Assembly (NCBI GenBank): GCA_003229495.1
Contig: QIEB01000491.1
Location: 1 to 7,667 of the forward strand
Direction of reading: 5' to 3'
DNA from: Flammeovirgaceae bacterium
GTDB taxonomy: Bacteria; Bacteroidota; Bacteroidia; Cytophagales; Cyclobacteriaceae
DNA length: 7,667 nucleotides
Position 1 is the stretch's first letter. Every line of letters starts with the position of its first letter. The notes beneath the pieces are model-generated. The model ran no database searches and was not told the DNA's origin. It saw only the letters and a list, made by a program, of their open reading frames with translations. Below, one piece after another: positions 1 through 5,997 of this stretch. The translations under genes and the position numbers were made by a program.

Positions 1-4
1 ACTC

Positions 5-286
5 ATGGCCAATACCGCAGAAAAAGGAATATACTCATCTTCACAGATTGGTCGATTATATCTCGAAGTGGGAAAGCTGGAGAAAGCTGCCTATTGGTTC
101 GAAAAGGCAATTGAAAATGAGTGGGGCATAATTTCTCCCTGGGTCTCGGGTGATTTTAAAGTTCCTGAAAATATCCCTAACCATCCTGCATTGCAAGCAG
201 CACTGGATAGCACCCAGCGCTATATAACATTTCACATGATTGAGGCCGGCGCTGAACGGCTGCTATTGGCCGCTAGCTGCCATTGA
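5..286 (+). CDS. TPR-type protein, C-terminal part (5' end probably outside the window)
   Basis: The reading frame is open to the left edge, so the ATG at 5 may be internal and the gene may begin upstream. The visible 93 residues contain one clear tetratricopeptide-like helix pair at about residues 13-38 (GRLYLEVGKLEKAAYWFEKA, with the small and aromatic residues at TPR positions). A proline-rich segment and the motif NHPALQAALD follow, resembling the C-terminal ends of TPR proteins attached to cyclases or regulators. TPRs bind other proteins; a specific partner cannot be named. The last residues (AERLLLAASCH) are encoded by a copy of the palindromic repeat found throughout this window, so this end may not be native. 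The bases that follow look like decayed coding sequence. Confidence is good that this is coding, low for any function. Confidence 0.6.
   Translation: MANTAEKGIYSSSQIGRLYLEVGKLEKAAYWFEKAIENEWGIISPWVSGDFKVPENIPNHPALQAALDSTQRYITFHMIEAGAERLLLAASCH
255..284 (-). repeat. palindromic repeat, copy 1 (inside the end of the TPR frame)
   Basis: Read on the minus strand, this matches the window's 30-base palindrome (AATGGCAGCTAGCGGCCAAT, then AGCAGCCGTT). The two halves pair around a central GGCC at 268-271. Mismatches fall at the same two stem positions as in the other copies (7/24 as T-T, 13/18 as a wobble), plus one C-A at position 3. It is the most diverged copy, shows no conserved tail, and is the only one that overlaps a coding frame. 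Confidence 0.7.
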
Positions 287-498
287 TTTACTCTCCAAAT
301 TTGTCGTATATGTATGCACTTCGGATACATCCTGAATTGGAAGAAAAGTAAATTAACGCCTTATTTGAGAAAACTATCAATGCAGATTCTGTTCAACAAA
401 ATGGCCACGATGCAGGCAGATTCACTGACCTAAAACGAACAATTGACCCTTTACGTCGTTCATTACCGGATATACTCCCTTTACTGCTTTGTACATAA
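277..498 (+). pseudogene. possible decayed coding remnant after the TPR frame
   Basis: This stretch between the TPR frame and the small membrane ORF has no intact gene. In the third-codon phase beginning at 277 it is open to the TAA at 496-498, except for a single TAA at 349-351. The segments on either side of that stop read MYALRIHPELEEK and INALFEKTINADS. These look like the end of a TPR or cyclase-type regulator (HPEL..., NALFE...) in a different frame from 5-286. A frameshift around the palindrome at 255-284 plus one nonsense change would explain this. The alternative is simple non-coding DNA that is open by chance over about 50 codons. Confidence 0.3.
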
Positions 499-567
499 CT
501 ATCAACAAATCAAACATTTGCCAAAAATGGCTTGTGTTTTGCACCCAAAGTGATAAAAGACCTTACT

Positions 568-687
568 ATGACTTTCGTAGGATTTGTGCTCTGGTGTATC
601 CTTTTGATATTGTGCTGGCCTCTGGCCATCATCATACTGATCCTACTACCACTGGTGTGGTTGATTCTGCTGCCTTTGCTCATCTGA
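568..687 (+). CDS. small hydrophobic membrane peptide (39 aa)
   Basis: The frame starts at ATG 568 and stops at TGA 685-687. The peptide begins MTFVGFVLWCILLILCWPLA and continues with Ile/Leu/Pro/Trp only (IIILILLPLVWLILLPLLI); it has no charged residue. It could form one long or two short membrane spans broken by the WP and LP positions. This pattern recalls small Bacteroidota membrane proteins with an SF(I/V)GF-LW start and repeated LCWPLA / LLP steps, which usually carry a longer C-terminal part. Here the stop follows the second LLP step, so the gene may be truncated. A different frame that runs through here (489-824) is less convincing because it lacks such composition and runs into the gene at 735. 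Expression is unproven. Confidence 0.45.
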   Translation: MTFVGFVLWCILLILCWPLAIIILILLPLVWLILLPLLI

Positions 688-734
688 TCCGTAAATATCT
701 CGGATGTGCTGGGAATAACAATGGAAAGCCAACC

Positions 735-1730
735 CTACAATTCGAAATAAAACGCTTCTCTCAATACCTCCAAACTTTTCGGTACCGCCGTATGCGGGGA
801 TTCATTGCCTTCGAATTCGAGTGAGATGTACCCACGGTAGTTGTGGTCTCGCATCAATTGACCGATCTTGGGATAGTCGATCTCTAGGGTATACCATTTT
901 CCTCCTCCGAAATAGGTTTTGGCCTGTACCAAATACGTTTGGGGAGCGAGCAGCAGAAGCTGCTCATAGGCGTTTTCCAAAAAGTTTCCGGTATCGAGCG
1001 TGACCTGTAACCACGGACTGTCGATGGCATCTACAATTCGTTTCACTCCATCTGCAGTGCGGCCCAGACCCCAGTGGTTTTCCAGTCCCAATACTACCCC
1101 ACACTTTTTTGCGATAGGTACGCATTGTTCAATGGAGTCAATGACCCACCCGAACCCGTCTTCATCAGTATAGCCTTCAATGGGGGGTTCAATGCCTTTA
1201 TTTGCCATCAGAGCATCGAAAGACTCCGAGGTGCCCCACCGCCCGGTATTCAACCGCATGGTAGGGATCCCTAAGTTATAAGCCAGCTCAATCTGGTGGA
1301 TGGTCTTTTGGATATTTTCATCACGATTGGCTTTCTCCGGATTGAGAAACCCCTGATGAGTGGAAAACCCCATGAGATCCAGCCCGGCATGGAATGCGCG
1401 TTTTTTCAGGTTCTGCAAATAACCGTTTTCCTCTGAAGCCATCTGGACCAGCAGCAACTCGATACCATCAAAACCCATAGCAGCTGCCTTTTCGATGCAC
1501 CCTTCAATGGGCACCTCTTCTTTGGGTCCGTTAAATTGCCAGAACGAGTAGGTAGACACCCCAATGGAGTTGTGTTTGATCTTTTTTTGAGGTGTTTGAG
1601 GAGCTGGATCTTGCTTAAGACTTCCTTCTCTAGGAGTGCAGCCCAAAACAGCAGCTCCCACTCCCAAAGAGGCGCCTAACAGAAATTTTCTTCGATTGGC
1701 CATAGGGTTATTCGATTGATGAGGATTCAA
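735..1730 (-). CDS. Tat-exported sugar phosphate isomerase/epimerase-like TIM-barrel protein
   Basis: A 331-residue protein of the xylose isomerase-like TIM-barrel superfamily (AP endonuclease 2 type fold), whose members isomerise or epimerise sugars and sugar acids using a divalent metal. The leader has a twin-arginine motif (RRKFL, residues 13-17), a hydrophobic stretch and Cys31 in AVLGC, suggesting Tat export and lipid anchoring. Visible barrel motifs are GVSTYSFW (57-64), MGFDGIELL (85-93), GLENHWG (215-221, probable metal ligand Glu217), TLDTGNF (244-250, Asp246), VQAKTYFGGG (268-277) and SLEFEG (303-308, probable Glu). The third ligand position, often His in HxKD-type members, is Gln269. 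The start could also be Met10 (MANRRKF), which gives a more typical leader length. It lies 364 bases downstream of another Tat-type TIM-barrel gene on the same strand, suggesting a shared sugar pathway. The substrate cannot be read from the sequence. Confidence 0.88.
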   Translation of the reverse strand: MNPHQSNNPMANRRKFLLGASLGVGAAVLGCTPREGSLKQDPAPQTPQKKIKHNSIGVSTYSFWQFNGPKEEVPIEGCIEKAAAMGFDGIELLLVQMASEENGYLQNLKKRAFHAGLDLMGFSTHQGFLNPEKANRDENIQKTIHQIELAYNLGIPTMRLNTGRWGTSESFDALMANKGIEPPIEGYTDEDGFGWVIDSIEQCVPIAKKCGVVLGLENHWGLGRTADGVKRIVDAIDSPWLQVTLDTGNFLENAYEQLLLLAPQTYLVQAKTYFGGGKWYTLEIDYPKIGQLMRDHNYRGYISLEFEGNESPHTAVPKSLEVLREAFYFEL

Positions 1731-2094
1731 AGTAATGATTTACGTAGATACAAGTAAATTTATTAACTGTAAACAGCGGCAATACTCAAAGATTAGTACT
1801 GGAATATCACAATACTCTGGGCCTGCTTTACAAGCTTAAGGATATACTGTGGTCGAACCCCTCCACGTCGACCCTCACCGGCAAGAAATGCTGGATAAGG
1901 CAGGGTTTCCAGATTGAGCACGACCGGCCGGTTTTTGCCGAAAGCAGCCGGTCGTTTAATATCAAATTTGGGGGGGGACATACAAAAATGAATACAACGG
2001 TTTCGGGTAGTAAACGTAGGGATTTTCGGAGCTTGCTCTTCAAGTTTTATAGGTTTTGGATAGACAACCAATAGTAATCACGCAATAGTGGTTC
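1731..2094. other. spacer between the two TIM-barrel genes
   Basis: This 364-base spacer is mostly non-coding. It contains a long repeat element (1851-1953) and a run of eight G at 1970-1977. Two overlapping minus-strand frames (1793-2071 and 1828-2043) read straight through the repeat and are best treated as spurious. No convincing promoter or intrinsic terminator was seen. The repeat may have separated genes that were once closer together. Confidence 0.6.
1851..1953 (-). repeat. long palindrome-plus-tail repeat, copy 2
   Basis: On the minus strand the element begins with a hairpin at 1953-1922 whose outer arms are GACCGGC and GCCGGTC, perfectly paired. A tail of about 70 bases follows, including CTTATCCAGCATTTCTTGCC and GTGGAGGGGTT. 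It aligns without gaps to 7565-7667 over 100 bases, with 72 identities by hand count. Compared with the copy at 3326-3357 (GAACGGC/GCCGTTC), the A-to-C change in the left arm is matched by a T-to-G change in the right arm. Confidence 0.85.
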
Positions 2095-3231
2095 TTAAAC
2101 TTCCTGAATTGTTAGCGACGCTTGTAACATTGCTCGTGCATATGCAACGTTATAGGTTAGTCCAGCGAACCCACCTCCACCAGGGTAATAAGGATTGATC
2201 CCTGCTTTTCGATCATAATCCAGGGCCCGTTGATGTTCAGGATAAAGACCAAAAGAATATCCCATTTTTACAAGTTCCTGCATGACCGCAAACATATTTA
2301 CCAGTCCGTTGTCCGGGAATACCTCCACATATTTAACATAGGGTTCATCGACCAGGACATTCCGAAAATGTACATGGTTAATCCGATCACGTGCTCCCAG
2401 ATACCGGCAGACCTCTATTGGATCCGCTCCAGTTTCACGTGTTACCCCACAGTCGAAAGTCATGCCGTTGGCCGGACTGTCCACGATATCTACCAACCTT
2501 TTCCAGTCCTCAAAAGTAGCGAGGATCTGGTCAGAGCCATGACTGATGGGTATGGGTGGATCGTTGGGATGAACTGCCATACGCACACCAGCCTCCTCCG
2601 CCACTGGAATCACCGCCTCCAGAAAATAAGTCAGGTTTGCCCACAGGTCATGGGCATTGTGATTGCCAATTTCAGGATCTGCTGGAAGCTCCTTTACCGG
2701 GGCATAGTCAAAGCCAGTGTATCCGGCTCCTCCGCGTCCTTCCACTTCGTAGTATCCTTCCATGAGGCGATGAGCATAAAAATTGTACTCGACTACCGGG
2801 ATCCCTGCGGACCCGGCAGCTCTAAGCGAACTCTGGACATCTTCGATTTCGCGGTCGCGACCATCCCGACCATAAATGGTACTGGGGAAGCCTCCGATCA
2901 TCATGTTTATGATACTCAGTCCCTCAGAATTAAAGCGGTCAACGATCGAGCTAAGCTCGGCCGCCTCCCAGGGAATTTTAGGCCCTCCCATCAAGACATG
3001 GTCCACACCTATCTGTTTCATGTTTCGCATGGATTCAACATCGACATTACGAGAAATGCCTGTGCATATCTTTGGAGTGCCGGGACCTTCCTGAACAGGC
3101 CATTCTACAGTTTTGGAGGTGCCGGATTCAGAGGTAGCCTGCTGGGTTTCACATCCGGCAGAAAGACCAAGAGCCGATAAAGCAGTAATGTTTGCACCTT
3201 GTTTGAGAAATTCCCTACGCGTGTTGGACAT
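2095..3231 (-). CDS. mannonate dehydratase (UxuA)-like protein with Tat-type leader
   Basis: A 378-residue TIM-barrel protein resembling mannonate dehydratase, which removes water from D-mannonate to give 2-keto-3-deoxygluconate in hexuronate breakdown. Recognised motifs are AVHPNDPP (219-226), TFDCGV (258-263), INHVHFRNV (284-292) and YPEHQRALDYD (330-340). They supply His221, Cys261 and His288 at the places of the family's His-Cys-His metal site. The fourth ligand, Asp in the usual PDH motif, appears as Glu332 in PEH. The leader has RREFL (5-9), a hydrophobic core and Cys27 in LSAGC, pointing to Tat export and possible lipid anchoring; classical UxuA is cytoplasmic. It may therefore be a secreted relative acting on another sugar acid. 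Upstream, an ACAAAT/ATTTGT inverted repeat (3282-3300) could be an operator. A 316-codon frame on the opposite strand (2230-3180) is a shadow. Confidence 0.88.
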   Translation of the reverse strand: MSNTRREFLKQGANITALSALGLSAGCETQQATSESGTSKTVEWPVQEGPGTPKICTGISRNVDVESMRNMKQIGVDHVLMGGPKIPWEAAELSSIVDRFNSEGLSIINMMIGGFPSTIYGRDGRDREIEDVQSSLRAAGSAGIPVVEYNFYAHRLMEGYYEVEGRGGAGYTGFDYAPVKELPADPEIGNHNAHDLWANLTYFLEAVIPVAEEAGVRMAVHPNDPPIPISHGSDQILATFEDWKRLVDIVDSPANGMTFDCGVTRETGADPIEVCRYLGARDRINHVHFRNVLVDEPYVKYVEVFPDNGLVNMFAVMQELVKMGYSFGLYPEHQRALDYDRKAGINPYYPGGGGFAGLTYNVAYARAMLQASLTIQEV

Positions 3232-3325
3232 AGTTTTCAGGTTTTATTGAGGTTTATTTAATAATCAACTTCCGACAATTTACAAATTATGCAGATTTGT
3301 CCCTTCTACTTGGGGCCCAAGAATT

Positions 3326-3357
3326 GAACGGCAGCTTTCGGCCATAAGCGGCCGTTC
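3326..3357 (+). repeat. palindromic repeat, copy 3
   Basis: The arms GAACGGC (3326-3332) and GCCGTTC (3351-3357) pair perfectly. The inner stem AGC/GCT region is interrupted at the usual positions, and there is one extra T-T mismatch (CCATAAGC). It lies about 75 bases beyond the stop codon of the Fic gene, on its 3' side. The conserved tail seen in three other copies is not recognisable. No T-run follows on either strand, so it does not look like a standard intrinsic terminator. Confidence 0.8.
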
Positions 3358-3431
3358 GCAGACATTTGAATTTACCTTAGATTACTTGTGTGGTGGCTTG
3401 TGGGCAGCAAATGTGCTTGCATTGGTTAGGT

Positions 3432-4550
3432 CTATGTTTCTGATAAAAGGTTAAGTAGGTCAATATTCAAGTAAATTATTTCCTTTCCCACTTTTTTCGG
3501 AACCATTATCCCTAATTCCGCCATTTGTTCCAAATATTTTTTTGCTGTGTTAAGGCTTTTGATGTTTTGGTCAAGTAATGCCTTTGGACTCACGTAAGGT
3601 TGTTCAAATATCTTTTCTACAAATTCCTTTCGAATGTGTGGTAATTCGTCACTTACCAGTTGGTGAGTTTTTTGGAACAGCCGGTCTATCTCATTAATCT
3701 TGTTTATAGTATAAGTGGCTGTTTCCTCCACCGCTTTGAGCATATATTGAATCCATTCTTCCCAGCTTCTAAGTGTTGTCACTTTATTCAGAAGTGCATA
3801 GTAGTCGTCTTTGTTGGCGATTATATACGCACTTAAATAAAGAATTGGAACATCAAGAAGTTTCTTTTGAATCATTAATAATATGCTTAAGATTCTTCCA
3901 GTTCGCCCGTTTCCGTCTCTGAATGGATGTATTGCCTCAAACTGATAATGAGAAACAGCCAGTTTTATTAAAGGGTCATAAGCATATTTTTCATCATCAA
4001 TTAAATAGTCAATTAGATTATCCAGCTTTTCTTCAATTATTTTCTCTCCTCTTGGTGGGGTGTACACTACAGTGCCACCGAGTATACCACTACCTCTCTT
4101 TTTAATCGTTGTTTCAGTTTGCGGTGGACGAATACCGTCCTTTACATCTTTGATTTCCTGATATATTTTTATCAGTAAACGGGTGTCGAACTTGCCTTTT
4201 TTTTGAATATCTTGATATCCTTTCCACAAAGCCTGGCGGTATCTTAGTACCTCTTTTGCATTGCCTTCCAGCCCAGCATCACTTCCTGAAAGTGTTTTGT
4301 AAAGTTCGTCATCAGTGGTAAAAATGTTTTCAATTTCCGTACTGGCTTTAGCTTCCCGAAGTGAGATGGTATTGACCAGCATTGATTGATTCGGAAGTTT
4401 TTTGGCAAACCCCTTAAGCTCCGCAAGCGCTTTATTGGCTTTGTTTACTCCTTGCATCATCTCAATGCTTATTACCTTTTCATCGGGAGGGGGCAGTAGT
4501 GGCAGTTGGTTGTAAGGTGTGTTACGGTCGTATGGTATTTGCTTTGACAT
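3432..4550 (-). CDS. Fic-domain protein adenylyltransferase, self-inhibited class with C-terminal winged-helix-like region
   Basis: A 372-residue Fic protein that probably transfers AMP from ATP to hydroxyl side chains of target proteins in the cytoplasm. The catalytic motif HPFRDGNGRTGR is complete at 208-219, with catalytic His208. The N-terminal segment (about 1-80) looks like the Fic_N region and contains the inhibitory-helix motif (S/T)xxxE(G/N) as STEIEN at 70-75. Glu74 is expected to block ATP binding until relieved, so this is the class that carries its own antitoxin-like helix. The flap region is near GGTVVYTPPRG (158-168). The C-terminal 80 residues resemble the winged-helix domain of SoFic-like proteins (SPKALLDQNIKSLNTAKKYL as a likely recognition helix region). 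The length is normal for this type. No separate antitoxin gene is adjacent. The start ATG overlaps a TTTGACA operator-like site, and the promoter region is filled with such sites, suggesting repression, perhaps by its own DNA-binding domain. Targets are unknown. Confidence 0.95.
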   Translation of the reverse strand: MSKQIPYDRNTPYNQLPLLPPPDEKVISIEMMQGVNKANKALAELKGFAKKLPNQSMLVNTISLREAKASTEIENIFTTDDELYKTLSGSDAGLEGNAKEVLRYRQALWKGYQDIQKKGKFDTRLLIKIYQEIKDVKDGIRPPQTETTIKKRGSGILGGTVVYTPPRGEKIIEEKLDNLIDYLIDDEKYAYDPLIKLAVSHYQFEAIHPFRDGNGRTGRILSILLMIQKKLLDVPILYLSAYIIANKDDYYALLNKVTTLRSWEEWIQYMLKAVEETATYTINKINEIDRLFQKTHQLVSDELPHIRKEFVEKIFEQPYVSPKALLDQNIKSLNTAKKYLEQMAELGIMVPKKVGKEIIYLNIDLLNLLSET

Positions 4551-4717
4551 TAAATCTTTAATCTGTCAAAGATACGACAAATTTGACAGATAACAACTGA
4601 AAGTGTCAAATAGCATTAATCATTGATGATTGATAGAATATATGATCAAATCTTGACAGTAAAATGGAGAATTGTCAAACTCTTATGGATTTTGACAGAT
4701 GGACAAAAAACTGTCAA
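4543..4717. promoter_or_regulatory. array of eight TGTCAAA/TTTGACA sites at the Fic promoter
   Basis: Eight copies of a (C)TGTCAA(A) word alternate in direction: 4543-4549 (TTTGACA), 4563-4570 (CTGTCAAA), 4582-4589 (TTTGACAG), 4604-4610 (TGTCAAA), 4653-4659 (TTGACAG), 4672-4679 (TTGTCAAA), 4691-4698 (TTTGACAG) and 4711-4717 (CTGTCAA). Centre-to-centre spacing is about 19-21 bases (two helical turns), except for one 49-base step. Pairs such as 4563/4582 form inverted repeats. The array overlaps the promoter and the start codon. This is what is expected of a multi-site operator for a repressor, possibly the Fic protein itself; that identity is inference. Confidence 0.65.
4567..4596 (-). promoter_or_regulatory. 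Bacteroidota-type promoter of the Fic gene
   Basis: Read on the minus strand, TTG (4596-4594) is followed after 19 bases by TATCTTTG (4574-4567), an exact match to the TAnnTTTG -7 element of this phylum. Transcription would start near 4560, leaving a leader of about 10 bases before the ATG at 4550. The -7 box overlaps one TGTCAAA site and the spacer contains another, so a protein bound there would block polymerase. Confidence 0.5.
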
Positions 4718-4952
4718 GGCAATTAACGTGTTATAAGGCACTACTGGATATCCCATTATTGCTTAACTGAGAGTTGTAAAGGTCTTTAACTGAGTCCCTA
4801 CCCATCAACACCATTTAACCGACGATGTCCGTGAACATGATAACTGCTAGTTGACGAGATTGAGATATGGTTGTACAAATAGAAATATAATCAAGTAAGC
4901 GAGTATGGACTTGAGGATCAGAGTAAAAGGCAGCTATTTTTGTTTAACGGTC
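4718..4952. other. spacer, no gene found
   Basis: Beyond the operator array there is no supported coding sequence up to the repeat at 4953. The only structure seen is a pair of TTAACTGAG direct repeats (4763-4771 and 4786-4794, 23 bases apart), which could be a small binding site or chance. Confidence 0.5.
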
Positions 4953-4982
4953 AACGGCAGCATTCGGCCAAAAGCGGTCGGT
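4953..4982 (+). repeat. palindromic repeat, copy 4 (diverged)
   Basis: AACGGCAGCATTCGGCCAAA followed by AGCGGTCGGT matches the family consensus with a few changes. Positions 10/21 are A-A, position 26 forms a G-T wobble, and the outer arm has an A-G mismatch. It lies about 30 bases beyond the stop codon of the gene at 5015-5524, on its 3' side. The conserved tail is not clear. Confidence 0.75.
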
Positions 4983-5014
4983 CAGAAAACTTTCCTTCCA
5001 CCTACTAGTTACTT

Positions 5015-5524
5015 TTAATATGGATCAGCATCTGCTATGGTAACTGGAGTTCCTTGACCGCCAAGAAGAATCCAACTACCATTTTCATTTTTGAATACCT
5101 CAGTCCTTTTGTATTCAGTTACAACGTTACCCTCCTTTGTTTTGGCTTGCCAGTAAGCATAAAATTGGATCATACCTATGTTATCCCAAATACGCACTGC
5201 TACAGGTCGCATGTCTACCCATTTGGAGTCTACGTCACTTACGATATCCCAATTCCTCCTTGCCCAATCCATCTGCTGAGGTGCTCCTTCATTTGTCCAC
5301 CACATAGAAGCATCTGATTTTGCGGGACACTTTTCATACCATATCTCTGGATTATTTTTATCAACACCTTCCATCCAGGCATCCCAACAACTTGTTAGTT
5401 GGTCAATAAGGCCCTGTTCTTCTTGAGAATATGTCTGACAATACATTGATGATGATACTAACAGCATAACAATTGTTACCATTAAACCTTGAACTTTCTT
5501 AGACAATTTTTGATTGGTTTTCAT
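5015..5524 (-). CDS. secreted NTF2/SnoaL-like domain protein
   Basis: A 169-residue protein with a lysine-rich start and hydrophobic core (residues 9-29), forming a Sec signal peptide probably cleaved near Cys29-Gln30. The mature part looks like the SnoaL/DUF4440 type of the NTF2-like cone fold. It has an N-terminal helix (about 34-54, ending CWDAWMEGVDKNN), a W-rich middle (MWWTNEG, about 74-80), and strands VAVRIWDNIGMIQFYAYWQA (108-127), VVTEYKRTEVFKNENGSWIL (134-153) and a short tail. The DG.W-like ENGSWILLGGQGTP turn is typical of the last strands. Family members include small enzymes and ligand-binding proteins, and the pocket chemistry cannot be predicted here. It stands alone, with wide spacers on both sides and the palindromic repeat just after its stop codon. 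Assignment to the fold is fairly firm; the function is unknown. Confidence 0.85.
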   Translation of the reverse strand: MKTNQKLSKKVQGLMVTIVMLLVSSSMYCQTYSQEEQGLIDQLTSCWDAWMEGVDKNNPEIWYEKCPAKSDASMWWTNEGAPQQMDWARRNWDIVSDVDSKWVDMRPVAVRIWDNIGMIQFYAYWQAKTKEGNVVTEYKRTEVFKNENGSWILLGGQGTPVTIADADPY

Positions 5525-5997
5525 AGTTGTTGTGATTGGTGAATGTAAATATTTTGTAAAAACTGTTAGTTAGCGGGGTTGATATACATACAAATTACGA
5601 AAAATATTATCAAATGTCTTGATTATCAGGATGATATTGATTGGCAGCTTTCGGCCAAAAGCGGCCGTTCAGCTCACTCTTGGAAAACCAACTTTATCCA
5701 GCATCTGTTGCCAGCGGGAAACATGATAAACGGTGAGAACAGGATCAAGAGAAATGATTTTCGATATGGGCGTCAATTACATAAAAACTTTTTTTCGCAT
5801 TAACCGCATTTCAACCGTCGGAATTTGCAAAAACTAATTCCTGAAGCTAGCTCCATAACGGCTTTGTGCAGGTTTCAATAACTACCTATCCTGACTTGGA
5901 AATATCCATTTTCTTTTTCCGACACGGGTGATAAAAAAGTGCTATACTTGATTAATAAGTAACAGATAATCAGATTCATACTTAAGCATTGTCACTC
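5525..5997. other. divergent spacer between the NTF2-like gene and the plus-strand membrane gene
   Basis: About 470 bases separate two divergent start codons. Apart from the long repeat (5639-5720), no gene is supported. A 74-codon plus-strand frame (5579-5803) is formed largely by the repeat and is treated as spurious. TATACTTG at 5943-5950 is one base off the TAnnTTTG promoter box for the 5998 gene, but no clear TTG lies at the expected upstream distance. Confidence 0.5.
5639..5720 (+). repeat. long palindrome-plus-tail repeat, copy 5
   Basis: The hairpin part is at 5639-5670 (GGCAGCTTTCGGCCAAAAGC core). The tail AGCTCACT, then CTTTATCCAGCATCTGTTGC, matches the copies at 1851-1953 and 7565-7667 with one small deletion and one compensating insertion. 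Similarity fades after about 5720, so this copy is shorter at its far end. It lies between divergent genes. Confidence 0.85.

Noticed and set aside
489..824. 111-codon plus-strand frame
   Set aside because: It overlaps the C-terminal coding part of the isomerase-like gene and has mixed composition; the hydrophobic 568-687 frame is a better explanation of the first half.
1793..2071. 92- and 71-codon minus-strand frames
   Set aside because: They are carried by the repeat element. Differences between repeat copies are not concentrated at third codon positions, which argues against translation.
2067..2094. Possible hairpin just after the UxuA-like gene (AACCA ... TGGTT)
   Set aside because: The stem is only about five base pairs with a long loop and no T-run.
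2230..3180. 316-codon open frame on the plus strand
   Set aside because: It lies entirely opposite the well-supported UxuA-like gene, its translation has no recognisable domain, and the minus-strand protein has clear family motifs.
3326..3357. Intrinsic terminators formed by the palindromes
   Set aside because: None is followed by a T-run on the relevant strand; a role in RNA stability is possible but standard termination is not supported.
5579..5803. 74-codon plus-strand frame
   Set aside because: Its middle is the repeat element, the rest is AT-rich spacer, and no independent coding signal is seen.
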